Source of the DNA: an uncultured Flavobacteriaceae bacterium
Lineage (GTDB): Bacteria; Bacteroidota; Bacteroidia; Flavobacteriales; Flavobacteriaceae
Length of the DNA stretch: 64,000 bases
Direction: 5' to 3'
Assembly: GCA_947502635.1 (NCBI GenBank)
Contig: CANNAN010000008.1
Span: forward strand, 62,001 to 126,000
Part shown: one piece after another, positions 36,370 through 44,414 of the stretch
How positions within the stretch are numbered: the stretch's first letter is position 1
How the letters are laid out: each line of letters starts with the position of its first letter
Made by a program: the position numbers and the translations under genes
The notes under the pieces: generated by a model
Database searches by the model: none
Told to the model about the DNA's origin: nothing
Seen by the model: only the letters and a program-made list of their open reading frames with translations

Positions 36370-37569
36370 TCACTCTATTTGGTTGAGATTAAAGTTTAAA
36401 AGCATTTCAGAAATATGGTTTAATTCATTAAAACTTCCAGAGAAATGATAGACTCTATGAAAATGTTCTATCGTTTCATTTGGCAATAGCTCTTTCATTG
36501 CCGAAGTCGATTCTAATTCAAAAAAGCTAATCTCATTTGTAGTAGAATAATCCATAGTCCCATTGTTGTAAATAGGAATAGCTTCTCCTTTATAAGGGGT
36601 TTTTTGAACAGAAACATCCGAATTAAAATAAAGACTGTCATTTGTTTTTCGATATTGAATAATAGTTAACCGTTGTTGATCTTTAGAGTAGCAGCCATAA
36701 ATTTCTGGAGCAAATTTATGCGGAACCCCAATTTTACTTCTGTACTTACCATTCGTTTTATAAAGCAATGTTTTGTCTTTGGTATATAGCCTTTTGGTAT
36801 CTAAAGGTCCCATGTATTTATATATGTCGACTATCGAACCGTTGTTTTTTAAAGGAATAATAACCGTAGTGTTATCGCCGCCTTTAAACATACCAGCGCT
36901 CCAAATAGACGCTAAACCTGTTTCTTTTTTCCAGCTAACAGAATCTATATTTTTAAGAATATGAGAACTATCGTAAGCAACAAAATCAATAGCAGAGTTT
37001 AATTTAAACTTTAAGTTTTCTTCAATACTGTTTTTGTCTAAAATGGAAATATCACGTTTAATATTTAAGCTTAGGGACGTGCCTGAAAAGTTGGTCAATC
37101 GCAAGGTGTTTTCTAATGATACATGTACATTGGTTTTGGACAGTTCATTAAAGACCATGTTTTCTAAAGTAGTGGGGACTTGCCAGTTTTTTTCATCCAA
37201 AGGTTTAATTTGTTGATAGTAAAAGGAAAATTGCCCACCTAACGGGCCAATCCAGATTCTATCTTCACCTCCAAGACCATTTCCATTTGGGTTTTGCTTG
37301 TTTATAGCCGCTCGGTTTAGCCATCCATTGCTTTTTCCATCGATACCATTGTAGGTACTAGTAATAATTTTTCCCTGATATTTTGGACAAATTATAAGTC
37401 TGGACTTGCCTTTATTTGTTGTGAGTTCGATAAAATCGGTGTGTCTTTTTATTAATTCTAAATCATCTTTATAACTACCCGTGTTGTCTTTATTGCAGCT
37501 CATAACCACGCACATAATTATGAGTAGTTTTACAATGTTAAAACACATAGTGAATAAAGATTTTTGCAT
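36370..37569 (-). CDS. DUF6786-like lipoprotein
   Basis: A 399-residue exported protein with lipobox VMSC (about residue 25; the start may also be at Met 8). It has a beta-rich aldose-epimerase-like look: GGEDRIWIGPLGGQFSFYY, INKQNPNGNGLGG and SLSLNIKRDI. Proteins of this kind sit beside glycoside hydrolases in Bacteroidetes sugar loci, but the function is not established. Five bases separate it from the GH16 gene, so the two are co-transcribed, and it may process or bind the GH16 products. Confidence 0.6.
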   Translation of the reverse strand: MQKSLFTMCFNIVKLLIIMCVVMSCNKDNTGSYKDDLELIKRHTDFIELTTNKGKSRLIICPKYQGKIITSTYNGIDGKSNGWLNRAAINKQNPNGNGLGGEDRIWIGPLGGQFSFYYQQIKPLDEKNWQVPTTLENMVFNELSKTNVHVSLENTLRLTNFSGTSLSLNIKRDISILDKNSIEENLKFKLNSAIDFVAYDSSHILKNIDSVSWKKETGLASIWSAGMFKGGDNTTVIIPLKNNGSIVDIYKYMGPLDTKRLYTKDKTLLYKTNGKYRSKIGVPHKFAPEIYGCYSKDQQRLTIIQYRKTNDSLYFNSDVSVQKTPYKGEAIPIYNNGTMDYSTTNEISFFELESTSAMKELLPNETIEHFHRVYHFSGSFNELNHISEMLLNFNLNQIE

Positions 37570-37574
37570 ATAAC

Positions 37575-38441
37575 TTATTGTTTTTGTTTCCAGGCTCTAA
37601 AATATTTGACATGATATTCACCATCTAAACGATTATCATCAGGAAGCGCACCGAACCACTTGTTAGATTCGCAATTAAAATTCACTTCCAAAGGTTGATG
37701 CCAATGGGTGTTTTTGGCCTCTCTAAATAAGATACCATCAATATAAAAACGAATAAACTCAGGAGTCCATTCTAAGCCCCAAACATGATAATCTGCTTGT
37801 AATTCTTTAGGAAAATAATATTTTTTTGTTCTGGAAAAATGCTTTTTAATGTTTCCTTTGTTTTTTGGAGTCCTAAAAACATGAATGTTAGAATTTAAAT
37901 CATGTCTATTATAATGTAAGCCAGGCGCGTTTTCACAAATATCAATTTCGGTCCACCAATCTTTACTCACATTAGTCATCCAAAAACCAGAAACCCACGG
38001 TGCATCCATTAGTTTTGCCTCAGCTTCAAAATAACCATATAAAAATTGTTGTTTGCTTTTAATAAAACCAGTTGTATGTGTGAAATTAGCTGGTAATTTT
38101 TCATTACCGTGTTTGTTGACTCTAATAACCAATTCACCATTTTCTAAGCTTACATTAGATCCGTGAAAATAAGTAGGGGGTCTGCCTTTCCATTTTGGGT
38201 TATTAGGATACCATCTTTTTTCATTTAGCTTCTCATCATCAAATTCATCGGAGTACTTTTTTAATAATTCCCATTGTTTGGAATTCTTTTGATCCGATAA
38301 AGGAAAATCATTATTACTCCTAATAATAGCTTTTTCTATATTGACAGAATCCACATAATTTTTAGGAGGAATTGTTAGGTCTTGAGAATAGGTTAAAAAT
38401 GTAGTTAATAAGGTGTAAGCAAATATTAATTTGGATTTCAT
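37575..38441 (-). CDS. GH16 endo-galactanase, porphyranase/agarase type
   Basis: A 288-residue secreted enzyme with a signal peptide (cleavage after about residue 19, TYSQD). The GH16 active-site signature WTEIDICE places the catalytic acids at Glu 165, Asp 167 and Glu 170. Flanking aromatics (APWVSGFWMTN, YHVWGLEWTPEFIRFYIDGILFREAKN) match the beta-agarase/porphyranase clan. It would cut beta-1,4 galactose linkages in a red-algal galactan. The signal-peptidase I rather than lipoprotein signal suggests it is released or acts on bulk polymer. Agarase activity is the alternative to porphyranase. Confidence 0.88.
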   Translation of the reverse strand: MKSKLIFAYTLLTTFLTYSQDLTIPPKNYVDSVNIEKAIIRSNNDFPLSDQKNSKQWELLKKYSDEFDDEKLNEKRWYPNNPKWKGRPPTYFHGSNVSLENGELVIRVNKHGNEKLPANFTHTTGFIKSKQQFLYGYFEAEAKLMDAPWVSGFWMTNVSKDWWTEIDICENAPGLHYNRHDLNSNIHVFRTPKNKGNIKKHFSRTKKYYFPKELQADYHVWGLEWTPEFIRFYIDGILFREAKNTHWHQPLEVNFNCESNKWFGALPDDNRLDGEYHVKYFRAWKQKQ

Positions 38442-38509
38442 GATAATGAATTAAAATTTTAATAAAACTAATTCATTGAAATTCTTACAAATGCTACTAG
38501 TGTCTTTAT

Positions 38510-38519
38510 TTAGGATACA
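38510..38519 (+). promoter_or_regulatory. TTAGGATACA motif, candidate AraC site (GH16 side)
   Basis: The ten-base word TTAGGATACA lies 69 bases upstream of the GH16 start and recurs at 39498-39507 on the other side of the AraC gene. Both copies are followed by a run of T and A. It is offered as a candidate binding site for the AraC protein encoded between them. Confidence 0.35.
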
Positions 38520-38554
38520 GATGTTTTTTTATAAAAAAATAAGACTTATATAAA

Positions 38555-39415
38555 TTATAGATTCATTTTTAAATAAGATTTTTTGAATACGAGTGGTGAG
38601 CAGTTCATGAATTTTTGAAATTGTTTGTAAAAGAAAGGCAGACTTTCATAGCCACATTCGTATGCAATTTGGTTGACTTGTTTGTTTGTTTCGGAAAGTA
38701 ATTTACACGCTAAGTTGACTCTGTATTCATTTATAAATGTAAAAAAAGATTTGTTGAATGATTTTTTAAAGAAACGACAAAAAGCTTCATCACTCATAGA
38801 AACCAAGCTTGATACATCATTCAGTTTTATTTTCTTATCATAATTGTGTCTTACAAAATGATAAACTGTTTCAATTCTATTGGTTGCTTTTCTGTTTAAA
38901 ATAGGAGTGAAATCGGGAGAACATAGAAGTTCATAGGCTTCAACATGACTTAGTTCTTCCAGAAATTCTAAAAAACTAATCATTTTTTTAAAAGGAGGCT
39001 GTTCTAATATGTCTTTTAATCTTTCTGAATATTTTTTAGCAGTTTTTAAGTGAAACTTTATGCCTTTTGAGGCTTTCTGTAGGAGTTTTTTAATTTCGGA
39101 AAATTCAGATTTTAAAATCCAATCATTCCCCAAAAGGTTCTCATCCCATTGAAAAATAATAGATTTTACAAGCCCTTCATTCGTTTCTGTGTTTTTCCAA
39201 CAATGCGGTAGGTTAGATCCGATTAAAACAAAATCACCTGCTTCAAATTTTTGAATATTATTGCCAACATAGCGAATGCCTTTTCCTTTTTCAATATAAG
39301 TAAGCTCAAACTCGGGATGAAAATGCCAGGGCGCATCAAATTTTTTACCTTCATAAATAAAAGATTTAAAGGAATTTTCTAAAGGTGCTGCTATTTTTTC
39401 AAACTGTGCTTTCAC
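38555..39415 (-). CDS. AraC-family transcriptional regulator
   Basis: A 286-residue AraC-type regulator with an N-terminal cupin domain (WHFHPEFELTYIEKGKGIRYVGN, FEAGDFVLIGSNLPHCW) and a C-terminal double helix-turn-helix (KLNDVSSLVSMSDEAFCRFFKK and VNQIAYECGYESLPFFYKQFQK). It sits between the GH16 gene and the divergent P450 operon and is a paralogue of 26485-27360. It probably activates one or both neighbours when a red-algal sugar is present; this is inferred from position and the TTAGGATACA sites. Confidence 0.9.
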   Translation of the reverse strand: MKAQFEKIAAPLENSFKSFIYEGKKFDAPWHFHPEFELTYIEKGKGIRYVGNNIQKFEAGDFVLIGSNLPHCWKNTETNEGLVKSIIFQWDENLLGNDWILKSEFSEIKKLLQKASKGIKFHLKTAKKYSERLKDILEQPPFKKMISFLEFLEELSHVEAYELLCSPDFTPILNRKATNRIETVYHFVRHNYDKKIKLNDVSSLVSMSDEAFCRFFKKSFNKSFFTFINEYRVNLACKLLSETNKQVNQIAYECGYESLPFFYKQFQKFMNCSPLVFKKSYLKMNL

Positions 39416-39497
39416 AATGTTTTATAATTATAATATTCAATTCTAACTTAAATTTTAAATAAAAATATAAAAATAGTCAAAATACATTACTATTTGG

Positions 39498-39507
39498 TTA
39501 GGATACA
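39498..39507 (+). promoter_or_regulatory. TTAGGATACA motif, candidate AraC site (P450 operon side)
   Basis: Second copy of the ten-base motif, 64 bases upstream of the zinc dehydrogenase start in the divergent spacer. A TAATTTTG -7 box follows at 39533-39540, which places the motif at about the usual activator position. Confidence 0.4.
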
Positions 39508-39540
39508 TACTTTTTTAAAAATAGTTAATCTCTAATTTTG

Positions 39541-39556
39541 TAAATTGTTAGTTTAA
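39541..39556 (+). repeat. Leader 16-mer shared with the operon at 60498
   Basis: TAAATTGTTAGTTTAA lies directly after the -7 box and 15 bases before the zinc dehydrogenase ATG. The same 16 bases recur at 60451-60466, about 30 bases before the SDR start. Confidence 0.4.
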
Positions 39557-39570
39557 AAAGACAAAAAGGT

Positions 39571-40689
39571 ATGAGTCTATTATGTAAAGCGGCTATCTCT
39601 CATGGAGACGGCACATTTTCTATTGATACGATTGAAGTTCAAAACCCAAAAAGTGATGAGGTTTTAGTTGCAGTAAAAGCAGCTGGCTTATGTCACACAG
39701 ACCATGATTCTTTAAATTGGGGAAAGCCTATAATTATGGGGCACGAAGGTGCTGGTGTTGTTAAGGCTATCGGTTCAAATGTAACAAGTGTCAAAATAGG
39801 AGATGCTGTTATTTTAAATTGGGCGACACCTTGTGGAGTTTGTTTTCAATGTGAGAATGAGAATGAACACATCTGCGAAAATAATTCACCTGTGGTAGCG
39901 GGGGCGAATGGTTATACAGATGGGCATGCTCATATAGAAGGCGCTACCTTAAATGGCACACCTATAGAACGTTCCTTTAATATAGGAACGCTTTCAGAAT
40001 ATACTTTAGTAAAAGAATCTGCAGTGGTTAAAAACCCTATTCAAGATATGTCCTTTAGTGCGGCAAGTATTGTGAGTTGTGGTGTTATGACGGGTTTTGG
40101 TTCGGCAGTAAATACAGCTCAGGTAACTGAAAATGCTTCAGCGGTTGTCTTAGGAACTGGTGGCGTAGGCTTAAATGTGATTCAAGGGATTAAAGTGTCT
40201 AAAGCATCTAAAATTATTGCTGTAGATATCAACCAAACACGGTTAGATATGGCTATAGAGTTTGGAGCCACGCACACAATTTTAGCTGATAAAGATGATA
40301 AAGGTTTACTAAAAGCTGCAGAAAAAGTAAAAGAAATGACTGATGGAAGAGGGGCAGACTATGCTTTTGAATGTACCGCAATTCCAGCTTTGGGAGCAGC
40401 GCCATTGGCAATGGTTAGAAATGCAGGTACGGCAGTTCAGGTAAGTGGTATTGAGGAAGAAGTGTTAATTGATATGGCACTGTTTGAATGGGATAAAAAA
40501 TACATCAATCCATTATATGGTAAGTGCAATCCTCAAAAAGATTTCCCGAAAATAATCGAACACTATAGAAATGGAGACATCAAATTAGATGAAATGATTA
40601 CCAGAACCTATGCATTGGATAATTTGCAACAAGCCTTTGATGATATGTTGTCTGGAAAAAATGCTAAAGGCGTTATTGTATTTGAATAA
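39571..40689 (+). CDS. Zinc-dependent alcohol dehydrogenase of the 6-O-methyl-galactose cluster
   Basis: A 372-residue medium-chain dehydrogenase. GLCHTDHDSLNWGKPIIMGHEGAG holds catalytic zinc ligands, CGVCFQCENENEHIC the structural zinc ligands, and VVLGTGGVGLN the NAD loop. Dehydrogenases of this kind are found next to the methyl-galactose P450 in porphyran-using flavobacteria. From memory, the published ones are needed for growth on that sugar yet prefer aromatic aldehydes and do not detoxify formaldehyde. Here it is the first gene of the P450 operon; 13 bases separate it from the esterase. Confidence 0.85.
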   Translation: MSLLCKAAISHGDGTFSIDTIEVQNPKSDEVLVAVKAAGLCHTDHDSLNWGKPIIMGHEGAGVVKAIGSNVTSVKIGDAVILNWATPCGVCFQCENENEHICENNSPVVAGANGYTDGHAHIEGATLNGTPIERSFNIGTLSEYTLVKESAVVKNPIQDMSFSAASIVSCGVMTGFGSAVNTAQVTENASAVVLGTGGVGLNVIQGIKVSKASKIIAVDINQTRLDMAIEFGATHTILADKDDKGLLKAAEKVKEMTDGRGADYAFECTAIPALGAAPLAMVRNAGTAVQVSGIEEEVLIDMALFEWDKKYINPLYGKCNPQKDFPKIIEHYRNGDIKLDEMITRTYALDNLQQAFDDMLSGKNAKGVIVFE

Positions 40690-40702
40690 GAAATGAAAGC
40701 TC

Positions 40703-41503
40703 ATGTCAAAATTTAAAACCACAGAAATATCAGACCCTCGTTTTGAAGCAAATCATTTGCGGCATATTACAGTAAAAAGTAACCATTTAAAAAACCGAGG
40801 AGATATCACTGTTTTTGTTCCGCCAGGAGACCATTTAACCGATTTGCCCATTGTCATTTTATTACATGGTGTATACGGAAGTCACTGGGTTTGGTCTCAA
40901 AAAACAGGGATTCATTTAAAAATGAAGACGTGGATAGAAAATGGAGATATAGTTCCTATGATTATAGCCATGCCGTCAGATGGTTTATGGGGTGATGGTA
41001 GTGGTTATCTGCCTCATGAAAATTCAGATTTTGAGAAATGGATTGTTGATGATGTGCCTAATGCGGTTTCTGAATTAATTCCTCAAGCAAGCAACAATTC
41101 TAAATTATTTATTGCGGGTTTGTCTATGGGAGGCTTTGGTGCTTTACGAATGGGAATTAAATACCATGATAAATTTTCGGGAGTATCAGGGTTGTCTTCT
41201 ATTACGGTTATTGAAGAAATGGCTTTGTTTGTTGAAGAAGCACTTGATGCATACAATCAGACGGAAACAGAAAATGAATCGGTTTATCAAACCATAGTAA
41301 AACATAAAAATAACTTACCGCCTTTTAGGTTCGATTGTGGTAAAGAAGACGAACTTATTGAAGGAAATAGAAAATTGCATCAACAATTAAACGATTTAAA
41401 TATTTCTCATACTTACAAAGAAAATTCAGGGAAGCATGAGTGGATTTATTGGGAAACACATATTAAGGAAACCATGGCGTTTTTTGATGAGATTTTAAAA
41501 TAA
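40703..41503 (+). CDS. Alpha/beta hydrolase, esterase D-like
   Basis: A 266-residue putative esterase. HGVYGSHWVWSQKTG is the oxyanion strand, GLSMGGFGALRMG has the nucleophile Ser, and GKHEWIYWETHIKE carries the terminal His. The fold is that of esterase D and S-formylglutathione hydrolases. No signal peptide is seen, so it acts in the cytoplasm. Between the dehydrogenase and the P450 it may handle an ester or a formaldehyde adduct released by demethylation, but no substrate is shown. Confidence 0.8.
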   Translation: MSKFKTTEISDPRFEANHLRHITVKSNHLKNRGDITVFVPPGDHLTDLPIVILLHGVYGSHWVWSQKTGIHLKMKTWIENGDIVPMIIAMPSDGLWGDGSGYLPHENSDFEKWIVDDVPNAVSELIPQASNNSKLFIAGLSMGGFGALRMGIKYHDKFSGVSGLSSITVIEEMALFVEEALDAYNQTETENESVYQTIVKHKNNLPPFRFDCGKEDELIEGNRKLHQQLNDLNISHTYKENSGKHEWIYWETHIKETMAFFDEILK

Positions 41504-41516
41504 TAAATAGATACAG

Positions 41517-42674
41517 ATGAAAAAAAGTGCCCTTCCAGATCCATTTGAAGAAGCTAGAGTTAATAAAGGTTATGGCGAAATGGATGATCAAAACGATCCT
41601 GTTACCATGATTTTAGGTCTAAAAGACCTACGTAAATGTGCGCATAATTGGAAAACATTTCAATCTGGTGCAGAACCAGGACGTATTGTCATACCTTCAG
41701 AAGTAAATATTCGTGACACGCGGCAGATTCCATTTGAGGTAGACCCTCCAGAACATAAAGATTTTCGAGCCTTAGTTGAACCTTGGTTTAAGCGCCCTTT
41801 AGAAGCAGATTACAAAGCAGCTTTAACTCAGCAAATTAATGATATTGTTGATGAAGTACTTACTAAAGACTCTGTTGAAGTGGTAGGAGAGTTCTCATTA
41901 CGTTTACAATCACGTGCACTCACATTATTGTTGAATATACCTTACGAAGAATCTGAAACTTGGATTTCCTGGGGAACGCACGTATTTAGAAGTGAAGGAG
42001 AAGCATTAGATGGTGATAAGGCTAATATTCTTTATGATTATATTGATGAAAGAATAAGTAAAGCGATTGAAAATCCTGGTTCCGATTTATATTCCATGCT
42101 TTTAGCAGCAACGGTAAATGGTAAAAAGTTAACACGAGAAGAAGTTAAGGGGGTGATGATTTTAACCTTTGCAGGTGGTCGGGATACGGTTATTAATGCC
42201 GTTACGAATTCTATAGCTTACTTTGCCGAACACCCAGAATCGTTAGATAAGTTATTAGGCGATCCAGATATTACAGGCAAAGCGGTTGAAGAATTAATTC
42301 GTTACTTTTCACCACTAACGCAGATGGGACGTGTTGCAACTGAAGATACTCAAGTATGTGAATACGCTATAAAAGAAGATACACGTATTTCATTATGTTG
42401 GGCATCAGCAAACCGAGATGCTAAAGTATTTGAAAACCCAAATGATGTTGTTTTAGATCGGAAAATCAATCCGCATGTTGCTTTTGGTTTTAGTCACCAT
42501 AACTGTTTGGGTGCAACTCATGCACGTCAAATCATGAATATCCTATTAACAACGTTGGCTAAAAAAGTAAAGTCAATTGATATTATTGATTACAAAGAAA
42601 ATATTGAAGAATTAGGTGAATTTAAGCGTAAGGTTGGTTATGACAATCTTACGGTGAAGTTCCATACAAGGTAA
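41517..42674 (+). CDS. Cytochrome P450, probable 6-O-methyl-D-galactose demethylase (CYP236A-like)
   Basis: A 385-residue bacterial P450. The I-helix oxygen-activation motif is FAGGRDTV, the ExxR motif is EELIR, and the heme-thiolate Cys is residue 330 in FGFSHHNCLG. The fourth position of that signature is Ser instead of Gly or Asp. With the adjacent ferredoxin and reductase it forms a class I system. Such trios in porphyran loci oxidatively remove the methyl group of 6-O-methyl-D-galactose to give galactose and formaldehyde. Assignment is by context and overall form. No signal peptide, so it is cytoplasmic. Confidence 0.88.
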   Translation: MKKSALPDPFEEARVNKGYGEMDDQNDPVTMILGLKDLRKCAHNWKTFQSGAEPGRIVIPSEVNIRDTRQIPFEVDPPEHKDFRALVEPWFKRPLEADYKAALTQQINDIVDEVLTKDSVEVVGEFSLRLQSRALTLLLNIPYEESETWISWGTHVFRSEGEALDGDKANILYDYIDERISKAIENPGSDLYSMLLAATVNGKKLTREEVKGVMILTFAGGRDTVINAVTNSIAYFAEHPESLDKLLGDPDITGKAVEELIRYFSPLTQMGRVATEDTQVCEYAIKEDTRISLCWASANRDAKVFENPNDVVLDRKINPHVAFGFSHHNCLGATHARQIMNILLTTLAKKVKSIDIIDYKENIEELGEFKRKVGYDNLTVKFHTR

Positions 42675-42728
42675 GCCGTTCCAAAACCTTGATTTTATAT
42701 AACTCATTTACAATTTAAAATAAAAATT

Positions 42729-43043
42729 ATGGCAAAAATAACTTTTATAACAACGGATAATAAAACAATAAACTTAGAAGGAACTTCGGGTTCTGTCATG
42801 CAACTAGCAGTAGATAATGGTGTTCCTGGTATTGATGGTGATTGTGGAGGAGTATGTTCCTGTGCAACATGCCATGTTCATGTAGCTCCAGAGCATGTTG
42901 GAAAAACAGGTGAGGCTAGTGAGATAGAAGAAGACATGCTGGATTTAAACGATTATTCAAATGAACGTAGTCGTTTATGCTGTCAACTTGAAATTAGTGA
43001 TGCACTTAATGGCTTGGTGCTTCAAGTAGCAGAATCAGATTAA
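42729..43043 (+). CDS. 2Fe-2S ferredoxin (adrenodoxin type), P450 partner
   Basis: A 104-residue plant/adrenodoxin-type ferredoxin. The cluster ligands are Cys 39, Cys 45 and Cys 48 in DCGGVCSCATCH and Cys 85 in RLCCQLEI; Cys 43 and Cys 84 are extra. Acidic residues between positions 58 and 80 fit docking to a P450. It follows the P450 by 54 bases and precedes its reductase, the order expected for an electron-transfer chain. Confidence 0.93.
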   Translation: MAKITFITTDNKTINLEGTSGSVMQLAVDNGVPGIDGDCGGVCSCATCHVHVAPEHVGKTGEASEIEEDMLDLNDYSNERSRLCCQLEISDALNGLVLQVAESD

Positions 43044-43112
43044 TTGAAGTAGCTCTAAAAAGAATTTTTAAGGAGAACGCTTTAAAATATATTTTTCATA
43101 AAAGTAAATTTA

Positions 43113-44369
43113 ATGTCAGATAGCCATACTAAAGAACGCATTTGTGTCGTTATTGGAGCCAGTCATGCAGGCGTAAATTTTGCATTTTCATTACGTAAAG
43201 AAGGTTGGGAAGGTACTATTGTTCTTTTTGATAAAGACCCTGTACTTCCTTATCATCGTCCACCACTTTCAAAGGCATATTTGACTAGTGAAGATGGTAT
43301 TGAAAAAAACTTATTGAAATCTGCCGAGAGTTACGAAAAAGAGGATATCAGTTTGAATTTGGGTGTTTTGGTGCATTCCATAAACCGTGAAGGCAAAACT
43401 GTTCAATTAAGTGATGGTCGTGTTCAGGCCTACGATAAATTAGTCTTGGCTACAGGTGCACGTCCTATTATACCGTCCATTCCAGGAATCGATACAGCAA
43501 CGAATGTATATCCTTTACGTACCGCTGAAGATGTTGAAAATATTCGTAACGCATTTCATGCAAGTTCCAACAAACGTGCTATAATTATTGGAGGTGGTTA
43601 CATTGGTTTAGAAACAGCTGCGTCTTTAAAAAAACTAGGAGGTATAGTTACTGTTTTAGAACGAGAAGAACGCATTTTAGCACGCGTTACAGCACCAGAA
43701 ATGTCAAATTTCTTTATGCAACTGCATGCTCAAAATGGAGTAGATGTGCTAACTAGCAAAAATGTTGTTGCCATAAATAATGCTGATGGTGTCAATACAG
43801 TTACTTGCGAAGATGGTTCTCATTTTGAAGCAGATATTATTGTAGTAGGTGTAGGTATTCGAGTTAATTTAGAATTAGCTAAAGATGCAGGCTTGCATAT
43901 AGAAAACGGTATTGCTGTAGATGAGACAGCTTGTACAAATGATAAAGATATTTACGCTATAGGCGATTGTACCTACCATTATAATCCGCATTATAGACGC
44001 CACGTACGATTAGAATCTGTACAAAATGCCGTAGATCAAGCTAAAGTGGCAGCCGCAGCAATTTGCGAAAAGAATCCAATTTATAATAGCATTCCTTGGT
44101 TTTGGTCAGATCAATATGATATTAAGCTACAAATGGTAGGCTTGTCTGATGGTTATAATAACATCTTAATTAGAGAAGAAGAAAGTGAAGGGACTAAGCT
44201 TTCTATGTGGTATTTTAAAGATGATGTTTTGTTGGCAGTAGATGCTATTAATAATGCGAAAGCTTATGTGTTGGGGACAAAGTTTATAAAAGGCAATAAT
44301 AAAGTAGATAAATTAAAATTGGCAGATGCTTCAATATCTCTTAAACCATTAAATCTATTAGTGGAATAA
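43113..44369 (+). CDS. FAD-dependent ferredoxin reductase, P450 partner
   Basis: A 418-residue NAD(P)H-ferredoxin reductase of the putidaredoxin reductase family. VVIGASHAGVNFAF is the FAD loop, LATGARP the linker, IIIGGGYIGLETAASLKKLG the NADH loop and DIYAIGDC the C-terminal FAD site. It would pass electrons from NADH to the ferredoxin at 42729. It completes the class I P450 system and precedes GH2 by 45 bases. Confidence 0.92.
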   Translation: MSDSHTKERICVVIGASHAGVNFAFSLRKEGWEGTIVLFDKDPVLPYHRPPLSKAYLTSEDGIEKNLLKSAESYEKEDISLNLGVLVHSINREGKTVQLSDGRVQAYDKLVLATGARPIIPSIPGIDTATNVYPLRTAEDVENIRNAFHASSNKRAIIIGGGYIGLETAASLKKLGGIVTVLEREERILARVTAPEMSNFFMQLHAQNGVDVLTSKNVVAINNADGVNTVTCEDGSHFEADIIVVGVGIRVNLELAKDAGLHIENGIAVDETACTNDKDIYAIGDCTYHYNPHYRRHVRLESVQNAVDQAKVAAAAICEKNPIYNSIPWFWSDQYDIKLQMVGLSDGYNNILIREEESEGTKLSMWYFKDDVLLAVDAINNAKAYVLGTKFIKGNNKVDKLKLADASISLKPLNLLVE

Positions 44370-44414
44370 TATAATATACAGTAACATTGGAGTTGTTTTG
44401 TGTCATTCATTAAA

